Source: Arthrobacter sp042667405
Lineage (GTDB): Bacteria; Actinomycetota; Actinomycetes; Actinomycetales; Micrococcaceae
DNA length: 64,000 nucleotides
Reading direction: 5' to 3'
Assembly: GCF_042667405.1 (NCBI RefSeq)
Contig: NZ_JBHVAL010000007.1
Coordinates: 1 to 64,000 of the forward strand
A program made the position numbers and the translations under genes. Below the pieces are notes generated by a model that did no database searches, was not told where the DNA came from, and saw nothing but the letters and a program-made list of their open reading frames with translations. This document shows, piece by piece, positions 1 to 7,417 of this stretch; the stretch's first letter is position 1; every line of letters starts with the position of its first letter.

Positions 1-1202
1 AGTTCCTTGATGGCTTCATCCGTGACGCGGATGTCCTCCGGGTCCCCGGACAGGGCGACCCAGCGGAACGGGCCCAGGCCCTCGCAGAACAGGGGCCGGA
101 TGTACGCCGGAACGAACCCGGGGAACTCAAACGCCCGGTCATAACCGCCCTTGCGGGCCTCGTCACGGATCGAGTTGCCGTAATCGAAGACCTCGGCACC
201 GGCGTCCTGGAACTCCACCATCGCCTGCACATGCCGGGCCATGGAAGCCTGGGCCTTCTTCGTGAACCCTTCCGGATCAGCTTCTGCTTCGGTGTGCCAC
301 TCTTGAACCGTGATGCCCTCCGGCAAGTAGGACAGTGGGTCATGCGCACTGGTCTGGTCCGTGACGACGTCGATGGTCAGCTCCCCAGCCTTATGGCGGG
401 CCAAAAGTTCCGGGAAGACTTCGGCGGCGTTACCCACGTATCCGACGGACCAGCCACGGCGCTCAGCCTTAGCCGCATTGACCTTCGCGATCGCGGTGTC
501 CAGGTCCGTTTCGACCTCGTCCAGGTAGCGCTTCCCGGCGCGGCGGCGCAGGCGGGTCTCGTCGACGTCGATGATCAGGCACGCGCCGTCGTTCAGGGTC
601 ACGGCCAGCGGCTGGGCCCCGCCCATGCCACCACAGCCACCGGTCAGGGTCAGGGTCCCGGCAAGCGGTCCCTCGGTGGAGCCCTCCGGCGCGGGGGCAG
701 GGTGGCGGCCGTCGGCCTTGAGCTTCTCGCCCACCGCGGCGAACGTTTCGTAGGTGCCCTGCAGGATGCCCTGGGTGCCGATGTAGATCCACGAGCCCGC
801 GGTCATCTGCCCGTACATGGTCAGGCCCTCGGCCTCGAGGCGGCGGAACTCGGGCCACGTTGCCCAGTCCCCCACCAGGTTGGAGTTCGCCAGGAGCACG
901 CGCGGTGCCCACTCGTTGGTGCGGAACACGCCCACCGGCTTGCCGGACTGGACCAGGAGGGTCTCGTCCTTCTCCATGGTTTCCAGGGTCCGGGTGATCG
1001 CATCGAAGGCAGCCCACGAACGGACAGCGCGGCCGGTGCCGCCGTAGACCACCAGGTCATCCGGACGCTCAGCAACCTCCGGGTCCAGGTTGTTCATCAG
1101 CATGCGCAGCGGCGCCTCGGTCTGCCACGACTTGGCAGAAAGCTCAGTACCCCGGGCAGCCTTGACCGGACGGGCTCCAGTAGTGAAATCGGCGGGTGCC
1201 AT
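1..1202 (-). CDS. hutU: Urocanate hydratase (urocanase), 5' part; runs off the window edge
   Basis: Second enzyme of histidine degradation: NAD+-dependent hydration of urocanate to imidazolonepropionate in the cytosol. About 400 N-terminal residues are present, from MAPADFTTGARP to an EDIRVTDEAIKEL-type segment at the edge; the family is about 550-570 residues, so the rest lies to the left. Visible landmarks are the glycine-rich NAD-binding stretch GGCGGMGGAQPLA near residue 187 and DYGNSIRDEA near residue 340. The ATG at 1202 has a strong AAGGAG ribosome site 6 bases upstream. A near-consensus HutR-type site lies about 100 bases upstream. The rest of a hut operon is expected outside the window. 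Identity is secure. Confidence 0.96.
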   Translation of the reverse strand, partial: MAPADFTTGARPVKAARGTELSAKSWQTEAPLRMLMNNLDPEVAERPDDLVVYGGTGRAVRSWAAFDAITRTLETMEKDETLLVQSGKPVGVFRTNEWAPRVLLANSNLVGDWATWPEFRRLEAEGLTMYGQMTAGSWIYIGTQGILQGTYETFAAVGEKLKADGRHPAPAPEGSTEGPLAGTLTLTGGCGGMGGAQPLAVTLNDGACLIIDVDETRLRRRAGKRYLDEVETDLDTAIAKVNAAKAERRGWSVGYVGNAAEVFPELLARHKAGELTIDVVTDQTSAHDPLSYLPEGITVQEWHTEAEADPEGFTKKAQASMARHVQAMVEFQDAGAEVFDYGNSIRDEARKGGYDRAFEFPGFVPAYIRPLFCEGLGPFRWVALSGDPEDIRVTDEAIKE

Positions 1203-1303
1203 GATGGCTCCTTCATCTCTCGGTAAATGTCTGGGTGAAAGATCTTCTGTATCCAGTAGAGCCTGTTCCGCGGTTGCCGGAAACGGCTTTTTGACGGGTG
1301 CTG

Positions 1304-1317
1304 TCCGGTATTACAGA
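1304..1317 (-). promoter_or_regulatory. Predicted HutR (IclR-type) operator upstream of hutU
   Basis: Read on the minus strand the site is TCTGTAATACCGGA. It matches 13 of 14 positions of the corynebacterial HutR motif as I recall it (TCTGwwATwCCAGA). It sits in the 163-base region between hutU and the SRPBCC gene. The regulator encoded next door (1863-2672) is of the IclR family, as HutR is. Confidence 0.6.
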
Positions 1318-1365
1318 CATGCGCAGGGTCTCGCTTTCGGTCGCTGATACGCGCATGCTGGACCC

Positions 1366-1824
1366 ATGGCAACGTATCGAGTGTCCACGTTCGTCGCAGC
1401 GCCCCCGGAGCGGGTTTTCGAGGCCTGGACGGACCCGGACCGCTTTATTGAGTGGATCGGCGGCGTCACCCGGGTGACCGACCGTGTCGGCTCCGCGGGC
1501 CAGGCCGGGAGCAGCTATACGGTGTGGTTTGGCCGCATGGCGAGCCCCACGGAGGTCATCGAAGCAGAACGGCCACGGCACATCCGTTCCACGTTCGGCA
1601 ACGCAATCCTCAAGGGCGAATCGGACGTCACCTTCACGCCGGAGGGGGCTGGGACACGCATCCAGCAGGTGTTCGAGACCCGTGGCTTGGTGGCCTCGGT
1701 GGTCGGCCGGGTCTTTGCCATGGGGTCCTACCGGGGCAGTTTCCGCGGTGAGCTCGAAACGTTCCGCGCCATGGTTGAGCGCGACTCGCCCGGAGCGGGC
1801 GGCCCGCAGGCCGAGGGCCGTTAG
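1366..1824 (+). CDS. SRPBCC / AHSA1-family protein
   Basis: A 152-residue protein with the START-like (SRPBCC) fold, a small cytosolic ligand-binding cup. The N-terminus shows the family hallmark, a first beta strand followed by AAPPERVFEAWTDPDRFIEWIGG, and the C-terminal helix carries GELETFRAMVERD. Length fits the AHSA1/polyketide-cyclase-like group. The ATG at 1366 begins the first strand directly, so no N-terminal extension is likely. It is divergent from hutU and convergent with the IclR gene. A role linked to histidine metabolism is only suggested by position; the ligand cannot be read from sequence. Confidence 0.8.
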   Translation: MATYRVSTFVAAPPERVFEAWTDPDRFIEWIGGVTRVTDRVGSAGQAGSSYTVWFGRMASPTEVIEAERPRHIRSTFGNAILKGESDVTFTPEGAGTRIQQVFETRGLVASVVGRVFAMGSYRGSFRGELETFRAMVERDSPGAGGPQAEGR

Positions 1825-1862
1825 CGGACGGCACGCAGGGCGCGCCCGCACCGCAAGGCGCG

Positions 1863-2672
1863 TCAGCCCGCCGTCGGACGTCCGTGGATCCGGACGGAAA
1901 GTTCGTCGGCAGCTTTCCTGATCCGTGCGGCCAGTACCGGCCATTGCTCAGCCGGCACTTTGTCCTCCAGGAACGTAACGGCGACTGCCGCCGTCGGCCA
2001 TCCAACATGGTCCGTCACGGGGACGGCGATGGATCCGAACCCCGGCGTGATTTCGCCGTTTTCGGTGGCGTAACCGCGCTGCCGGACCTGATCGAGATGG
2101 GATGACAGTGCCGAGTACTTCATGATGGGAAATTCGACGTCGTGCCGGGAAGTGAACGCAGCGGCGTTCGGGTAAAGGGCCCTGACCTGCGACTTCGGCA
2201 GGGCAGCAAGGATCGCGCGGCCGCTTGCCGTGAGGTGGCTGGGAAGGCGAACGCCGACGTCGGTCACCAGACTTGGGCGGTTCTTGGCGCGTTCCTCCAC
2301 GATGTAGAGGACGTCCCGGCCGTGGAGCACCGCCAGGTGTGCGCTCTCGCCGATCACGTCCACAAGCGAAGCCAGCATGGGCCGGCCCAAGCGGGACAGC
2401 GGCTCCTGTCGCGAGTACGCGGAGCTGAGCTCGAAGGCGCTGATGCCCAGTCCGTAGCGCTGTTCCTCGTGCAGGTGCAGGACGAAGCCGTTCGCCTCCA
2501 TCACACCGAGCAGGTGGTAGACGCTGGACCTCGGCAGGCCAAGCGCCGTGGCAATGTTCGACGCCGCCATGGGCCCCCGCCGCGAGGCCAACAGCTTGAG
2601 GATGCGCAGGGTGTTTTCGGCAGCCGGGACTTTGGACGTGGCTTTGCCGGGCGCGGTTGGCGTGCTGGTCAT
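1863..2672 (-). CDS. IclR-family regulator, probable regulator of histidine utilisation (HutR-like)
   Basis: A 269-residue IclR-type protein. The N-terminal winged helix-turn-helix (about residues 20-80) includes NTLRILKLLASRRGPMAASN and GLPRSSVYHLLGVMEANGF. The C-terminal effector domain has LASLVDVIGESAHLAVLHGRDVLYI in its first part and PVTDHVGWPTAAVAV later. Length is typical for the family. It lies just upstream of hutU on the same strand, with the SRPBCC gene in between. HutR-like sites are found upstream of both hutU and this gene, which suggests control of hut genes and autoregulation. The effector is inferred to be histidine or urocanate. Confidence 0.85.
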   Translation of the reverse strand: MTSTPTAPGKATSKVPAAENTLRILKLLASRRGPMAASNIATALGLPRSSVYHLLGVMEANGFVLHLHEEQRYGLGISAFELSSAYSRQEPLSRLGRPMLASLVDVIGESAHLAVLHGRDVLYIVEERAKNRPSLVTDVGVRLPSHLTASGRAILAALPKSQVRALYPNAAAFTSRHDVEFPIMKYSALSSHLDQVRQRGYATENGEITPGFGSIAVPVTDHVGWPTAAVAVTFLEDKVPAEQWPVLAARIRKAADELSVRIHGRPTAG

Positions 2673-2717
2673 TGTTCCTCGCTGCTGTGGGTCCTTGAGG
2701 GCTACCGCGCGAAACTG

Positions 2718-2731
2718 TCCGGTATCCCGTA
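2718..2731 (-). promoter_or_regulatory. Predicted HutR-type site 1 upstream of the IclR gene
   Basis: It shares the 11-base word CTGTCCGGTAT with the hutU site (2715-2725 here, 1301-1311 there) and matches about 9 of 14 positions of the recalled HutR motif. The arm GGTATCCC (2721-2728) is the reverse complement of GGGATACC at 2789-2796, so two sites face each other across about 60 bases. Confidence 0.45.
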
Positions 2732-2785
2732 CTCAAGCGTGCACCCTTTGGAGGGGGAACACCAGCGGGGAAACGGGGATCGGCG

Positions 2786-2799
2786 TCTGGGATACCGTA
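2786..2799 (+). promoter_or_regulatory. Predicted HutR-type site 2 upstream of the IclR gene
   Basis: TCTGGGATACCGTA matches about 10 of 14 positions of the recalled HutR motif. It lies 114 bases upstream of the regulator start, inverted relative to the site at 2718-2731. Paired half-matching sites like these are typical of autoregulation, but the call rests on motif similarity alone. Confidence 0.4.
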
Positions 2800-2830
2800 C
2801 GGTGGCCCCGCGCTCAGGCGCTGGCTGGGG

Positions 2831-4849
2831 CTAGCCCTTCCCGGCTTCGCCCTTGCGCCTTAGCAGGAGGGTGATGCCACCGGCCGCTGCCAGCACCAGT
2901 GCCACAATCAGCCCGATGGTCCACCCGCTTATCCCGGTCGAGGACGCAGCCAGTGGAGCAGCCGCTTCCTGCGACTGGGAGTCTACCGACGTGGAACCCT
3001 GGGCGGCGGATGCTGCCGGGGGCACGGAAATGCTCGGCGCGGCCGACGGTGTTGCTGCGGCAGCGGGTGTACCAGTTTCGCCCAGTCCGACGGCGGCACT
3101 TGAGTCACGCGGCCACGGAATGACGATCGGGGCTGCTCCGGTTGCGAATCCCTGAGGTGCCTCGACACCGCCCGACGCAAACGGGGAGTTCCCCGCTTGG
3201 CGGGCGGCCTCGGCCTGACGGGCGGCTTCCGCGGCTTGAGCGGACTTCGCAGCGTCAGCCGCCTTGCCGGCGTCGACCGTTGCCTGGTTCGCCAGCCCGG
3301 CGAGCTCGGTAATCATGGCGTCGATGGAGGCTACGTGGGTGGCGGTTGCGGTGTCCCGGTCGGCGGCTGCAAACTGCCCAACGGTAGCGAATGCATGTGT
3401 ATCTGCCCGGCTTCCCTCCAAGGCGAGGTTCGCGGCTACCCGAAGTTCGAGTCCAGCATCGTTCAGCTTCTGATACGCGAAGATGCGATTATCGAGGTCC
3501 TGCGCCATGGCAAATCCGTATTCCAGGAAGAAGCGGACGTCTGCGTGGTTTGTCGACTTCACGGCATTCAGAGCCGCTTCCTGGAGATACTTGCCCCCGG
3601 TCGCTTGGTATTGGAAGGCTCGCTGCCGGTCCGCGACCAGGGCGGCCCCGTCCAGTTCGAATGCGGCATCGTGTCCCACGGCGATGAAATCCTTGATGGC
3701 GGCGTCTCCGCCAAGCAGGGCAGCTTCCGCGGATTTCCGGACTTCAGGCGTGCCCACGAGAGCAAGATCCAAGGTGGCCTGGCGGGCTTCCTTGGCCAGC
3801 GCGTCGAGGTCGGCTCCGGGCGCCGCCAGCGTAGTGAGAAGTCCGGGCACTTCCCGCGCTGCCCTTCCGAAAGCCTTCAGGAAAGGCTTGTTGGTGCTCA
3901 TGGTGGCACCGTCGATGATGGCGCGCGGCTTTGCCTGCGTCGACTGGAACTTCCAGTCCGCCATCAATCGCTCAGTGTCCGCGGTCCTCGCGGCAGCTGC
4001 AGTATTGCGGGCCTTCCCGACGGCGGTCTTGGCCCGGTCAGCGACGCCGGCAGCACCAGCAGGGTTGGATGCGATGTCCGTTTTGACCTGTTGCAGCAAC
4101 GCCGAAACTGCCGACGATTCTGCGTCATGATCGGCGACTACAAACTGGCCGTATCGGAGGAAGTCAGCAACGACAGCTCCATCACCGGTGTTAAGTGCTG
4201 CCTCCGCAGCCGCAGAAACCGCGGCGTTCGACGAAGCAAGCACTGCGTAAGCCGCTTGGCGGTCTGTCATGAAGACCTTGGCACGCCAGCCTTCGAGGAC
4301 AAATTTCTCAATGGCAGCGTCGCCGTTGTCCAGGCTCGCGGAAGCCGCCTGTGCGACGTGGACATTGCCGTATTCGAGGAAGTAGGTCGCGGCAGTCCTG
4401 AGATCACCGCTCCAAGTCTGGCCCCACCCAATGGCCAGAAATTCGTCGATCTTCGAAGGGTCGTTCGATGCCAGAATTTCAGCGGCCGCCGATCGTACGT
4501 GCTCACTCCCCCGCGACGTCAGTTCGGTGACCAATTGCTTCCGGTCGGCCGCCAGCGCGACGTCCTGGCCGCCGTCGAGAAAATCCTGAATCGCATCAGC
4601 GCCACCCACCAGGGCTGCAGCGGCGGCGGCGCGGGTGGCGGGGCCACCGATCTTCCACAGTTCAACGACACCAGCGGCGTCGCTCGCCCGCTCCACAAAC
4701 GGAACTGGGGCCTGGGACGCGTTCGGGACCTCGAACTTCGGAATGTCATAGGCCTGGGCGGGCGCGGCAAAGAGCAAGGAAGCCCCCGCCACGACGGCAA
4801 CAACGGCAGCGGCCCAACGGCGTCGGGTAGTGCGGATTACGGAAATCAT
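2831..4849 (-). CDS. Secreted/membrane-anchored ALF-repeat protein
   Basis: A 672-residue protein starting MISVIRTTRRRWAAAVV, with a signal peptide (about 1-32, cleavage after PAQA). The body has about seven ALF-type alpha-helical repeats with the pattern A-x-AL-x-GD-AAI-x-xF-(6)-D-x-x-R; clear copies include NGDAAIEKFVLEGW and GGDAAIKDFIAVGHD. A coiled-coil AADAAKSAQAAEAARQAEAA segment, a Pro/Ala/Ser linker, one C-terminal transmembrane helix (WTIGLIVALVLAAAGGITLLL) and a basic tail follow. There is no LPXTG sortase motif, so the tail anchor probably holds it on the outer membrane face. The open frame extends upstream to 5353, but the signal peptide fixes the ATG at 4849, which has a GGGGGA ribosome site. 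Function is unknown. Confidence 0.8.
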   Translation of the reverse strand: MISVIRTTRRRWAAAVVAVVAGASLLFAAPAQAYDIPKFEVPNASQAPVPFVERASDAAGVVELWKIGGPATRAAAAAALVGGADAIQDFLDGGQDVALAADRKQLVTELTSRGSEHVRSAAAEILASNDPSKIDEFLAIGWGQTWSGDLRTAATYFLEYGNVHVAQAASASLDNGDAAIEKFVLEGWRAKVFMTDRQAAYAVLASSNAAVSAAAEAALNTGDGAVVADFLRYGQFVVADHDAESSAVSALLQQVKTDIASNPAGAAGVADRAKTAVGKARNTAAAARTADTERLMADWKFQSTQAKPRAIIDGATMSTNKPFLKAFGRAAREVPGLLTTLAAPGADLDALAKEARQATLDLALVGTPEVRKSAEAALLGGDAAIKDFIAVGHDAAFELDGAALVADRQRAFQYQATGGKYLQEAALNAVKSTNHADVRFFLEYGFAMAQDLDNRIFAYQKLNDAGLELRVAANLALEGSRADTHAFATVGQFAAADRDTATATHVASIDAMITELAGLANQATVDAGKAADAAKSAQAAEAARQAEAARQAGNSPFASGGVEAPQGFATGAAPIVIPWPRDSSAAVGLGETGTPAAAATPSAAPSISVPPAASAAQGSTSVDSQSQEAAAPLAASSTGISGWTIGLIVALVLAAAGGITLLLRRKGEAGKG

Positions 4850-4990
4850 GAGTCCCCCAGGTAACAGATGCGAGTCAGCACAGAGTTCAAGGGGGGCGAC
4901 GCGAGTGCGAGGGATGCCTGACCGTGTTGAAGTCCTGTCCGCGGTCATCATATCCGACCGGGAACTATGACATTTACCAGCAGGAAACTG

Positions 4991-5004
4991 TCTGGGATCC
5001 GGAG
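4991..5004 (+). promoter_or_regulatory. Weak HutR-like site upstream of the permease
   Basis: The sequence GAAACTGTCTGGGATCC (4984-5000) resembles GAAACTGTCCGGTATCC upstream of the IclR gene (2711-2727), and 14 of these 17 bases match. It lies about 105 bases before the permease start in the 258-base divergent spacer. The match to the recalled HutR consensus itself is only partial, so this is tentative. Confidence 0.35.
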
Positions 5005-5107
5005 TGTCTGCGATCAAAGACACCAAAGCCCCGTGAGTCCGATCACAGAGCCGCCAAAAGTGATCTGCTGGATAGCGATCCCCTCCCAAAGACGAGAAGG
5101 TTTTACC

Positions 5108-6544
5108 ATGCAACAAACCAAGCTGGCTGCGGAGAGCTCTGTCCTCCAGGCCGCAGGTACGGCACTCAGCCGGGGCCTCAACGTCCGACACATCCGCTTC
5201 ATGGCACTCGGATCCGCCATCGGCACGGGCCTGTTCTACGGCTCTGCGTCGGCCATTCAAAAAGCCGGACCGGCCGTACTCCCGGCCTACATCATCGGTG
5301 GCGCAGCCGTGTTCATGGTGATGCGCGCGCTCGGCGAAATGGCCGTGCGACACCCGGTCTCCGGCTCCTTCGGGCAGTACGCCAGCCGATATTTGGGCCC
5401 GTTCGCCGGGTTCGTGACCGGGTGGACGTACGTGTTCGAGATGGCCATCGTGGCGATCGCCGACGTCACTGCTTTCAGTATCTACATGGGCTTCTGGTTC
5501 CCGCAGGTGGACAGATGGATCTGGGTGCTCGCGATCATCCTGTTCCTGGGGGCCATGAACCTGCTGAGCGTCAAGGTGTTCGGCGAACTCGAGTTCTGGT
5601 TCTCACTGATCAAGGTGGTGGCGATTATCGCCATGATCGTTGGTGGAGCAGCGATCGTCGTGTTCGGTTTCCAAACGGCCGACGGCGGTGGCGTAGCACC
5701 GGGGCTGGGGAACCTTGTGAACCACGGCGGTTTGTTCCCGAACGGTTTCGAGGGGCTCCTGGCCGCGTTCGCCGTCGTGATGTTTGCCTTTGGCGGGATC
5801 GAAACGATTGGTATCACCGCTGGCGAAGCTGCCGATCCAAAGAAGGTCATTCCGCAGGCTGTTAATACAGTGCCCGTTCGTGTGCTGCTGTTCTACGTGC
5901 TGACCCTGGGCGTGCTGATGAGCATCTTCCCGTGGAATGAAATCGGCAGCAACGGCAGTCCGTTCGTGCAGATCTTCGATGGCCTGGGCATCCCCGCCGC
6001 ACCGCACATTCTCAACGCAGTGGTGATCACCGCAGCGTTGTCCGCCATCAACAGCGACATCTTTGGGGCTGGCCGGATCCTGTTTGGGCTGGCACAGCAG
6101 GGGCATGCGCCCAAGAGCTTTGGCAAGATCTCCAGGCATGGCGTTCCGTGGATGACCGTGGTGATGATGGGCGGCATTCTGCTGGTGGGCGTCGTGCTGA
6201 ACGCCGTGATCCCCGAAGACGTCTTCTTGGTCATTGCCTCCATTGCGACCTTCGCCACCGTGTGGGTGTGGGTGATGATCCTCGCTTCGCACGTGGCCAT
6301 GAAGCGGGAAATCAAACGCACGGGCCTGCCGGCGTCGGAATTCGGTTCGCCGCTGTGGCCGACGGCGTCCATCCTGACCATGGCGTTCATGGCGATGGTG
6401 ATCGTGATCCTCGGCGTTTTCGAGGACACCCGGGTTGCCCTGTATGTGGGCGGAACGTGGCTGGTGCTGTTGTTCGTGGCCTACAAGCTGTGGGTTCGTG
6501 GTGGTGGCCTTCGCCGGGCCGAGTTGGTGGACGAAACGGCCTGA
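5108..6544 (+). CDS. AAT-family amino acid permease (proline/histidine permease type)
   Basis: A 478-residue integral membrane permease of the APC superfamily with about 12 transmembrane helices, importing an amino acid with a cation. The hallmark first-helix motif FMALGSAIGTGLFYGSASAI is near the N-terminus, followed by GSFGQYASRYLGPFAGFVTG and FGGIETIGITAGEAADPKKV. The ATG at 5108 follows an AGAAGG site; an upstream in-frame extension to 4967 is not hydrophobic and is unlikely. Its place beside the hut regulator and a HutR-like site suggests histidine as substrate. ProY/HutT-type proline or histidine transport is the closest family guess; substrate is inferred. Confidence 0.87.
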   Translation: MQQTKLAAESSVLQAAGTALSRGLNVRHIRFMALGSAIGTGLFYGSASAIQKAGPAVLPAYIIGGAAVFMVMRALGEMAVRHPVSGSFGQYASRYLGPFAGFVTGWTYVFEMAIVAIADVTAFSIYMGFWFPQVDRWIWVLAIILFLGAMNLLSVKVFGELEFWFSLIKVVAIIAMIVGGAAIVVFGFQTADGGGVAPGLGNLVNHGGLFPNGFEGLLAAFAVVMFAFGGIETIGITAGEAADPKKVIPQAVNTVPVRVLLFYVLTLGVLMSIFPWNEIGSNGSPFVQIFDGLGIPAAPHILNAVVITAALSAINSDIFGAGRILFGLAQQGHAPKSFGKISRHGVPWMTVVMMGGILLVGVVLNAVIPEDVFLVIASIATFATVWVWVMILASHVAMKREIKRTGLPASEFGSPLWPTASILTMAFMAMVIVILGVFEDTRVALYVGGTWLVLLFVAYKLWVRGGGLRRAELVDETA

Positions 6545-6572
6545 TTCTCGCGCCCACCCCCACCTCCTGCGC

Positions 6573-6629
6573 CGAGATGGCAATTAATGACAGTCTGAGC
6601 GCCAAACATTGTCATTAACTGCCATCTCG
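6573..6629. repeat. 57-bp palindromic repeat, copy A, at a convergent gene junction
   Basis: Two 20-base arms (6573-6592 and 6610-6629) pair with only one G-T wobble around a 17-base loop. A second copy with the same stem length, loop length and loop ending (AAACAT) is at 9839-9895. It lies between the stop codons of the permease and the convergent SDR gene, so it probably acts as a bidirectional terminator. The G-run that follows is not a U-tract. Confidence 0.75.
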
Positions 6630-6663
6630 CGGGGGGGTGTGGCGGGGGCGGGGGTGGCCGGCG

Positions 6664-7413
6664 TTACCTCGCCGACCACCCACCGTCCATGGTGTAGCTC
6701 GCGCCGGTGACCATACCGGCGTCGTCGGAGGCCAACCAGGCCGCCAGGGACGCCACCTCGGAAGGCTCCACCAGCCGTTTCACGGCGGACTCGGTAAGCA
6801 TCACCTTGGCGAGCACCTCTGCCTCGGGGATGCCGTGGAGCCGGGCCTGGTCGGCGATCTGCTTCTCCACCAACGGCGTGCGGACGTAGCCGGGGTTGAT
6901 GCAGTTGGACGTGACCCCGTGCTCGCCACCCTCCAAGGCCGTGACTTTGCTGAGCCCCTCAAGCCCGTGCTTGGCCGAAACGTATGCGCTCTTGTAGGCG
7001 GAAGCCCGGAGCCCGTGCACTGAAGAGACGTTGATGATGCGGCCGAAGCCGTTGGCGTACATGTGCGGCAGGGCGGCCCGGATGAGGAGGAACGGGGCCT
7101 CCAGCATCAAGGCCAGGATCCGCCGGAATTCGGATGGATCGAACTCCTCGATCGGTGCGACTTTCTGGATGCCCGCGTTGTTGACGAGGATGTCGCAGTC
7201 CAGGCTCAGCGCGGACAGGGCGTCCACGTCGAGCAGGTCCACCGTCCAAGCCGTGCCGCCCAGCTCGTCGGCGAGGGCCGCGGCTCCGGAGGCATCGACG
7301 TCGGCCACTACTACTTTCGCCCCGCGGGCGGCGAGCGCACGGGCACAGGCGGCCCCGATTCCGCTCGCGCCTCCGGTCACCAGCGCTTTGCGTCCGTTCA
7401 AGGAGTTGTCCAT
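6664..7413 (-). CDS. Short-chain dehydrogenase, 3-hydroxybutyrate dehydrogenase type
   Basis: A 249-residue classical SDR. The NAD-binding motif TGGASGIG is at residues 14-21, NNAG near residue 88, catalytic Ser in INVSSVHG, the YKSAYVSAKHG active-site Tyr/Lys and the C-terminal MDGGWSAR. NPGYVRTPLVEKQI and the overall length fit D-beta-hydroxybutyrate dehydrogenase, which oxidises 3-hydroxybutyrate to acetoacetate with NAD+. It starts 4 bases after the stop of an MHS transporter on the same strand, so the two form an operon that could import and oxidise a hydroxy acid. Related SDRs act on other hydroxy acids, so substrate is likely but not proven. Confidence 0.82.
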   Translation of the reverse strand: MDNSLNGRKALVTGGASGIGAACARALAARGAKVVVADVDASGAAALADELGGTAWTVDLLDVDALSALSLDCDILVNNAGIQKVAPIEEFDPSEFRRILALMLEAPFLLIRAALPHMYANGFGRIINVSSVHGLRASAYKSAYVSAKHGLEGLSKVTALEGGEHGVTSNCINPGYVRTPLVEKQIADQARLHGIPEAEVLAKVMLTESAVKRLVEPSEVASLAAWLASDDAGMVTGASYTMDGGWSAR

Positions 7414-7417
7414 CTCA

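Noticed and set aside
3197..4864. A 555-codon open frame on the plus strand opposite the ALF-repeat gene
   Set aside because: It is the shadow of a clear signal-peptide and repeat protein on the minus strand; its translation is Arg/Gly-rich with no recognisable domain.
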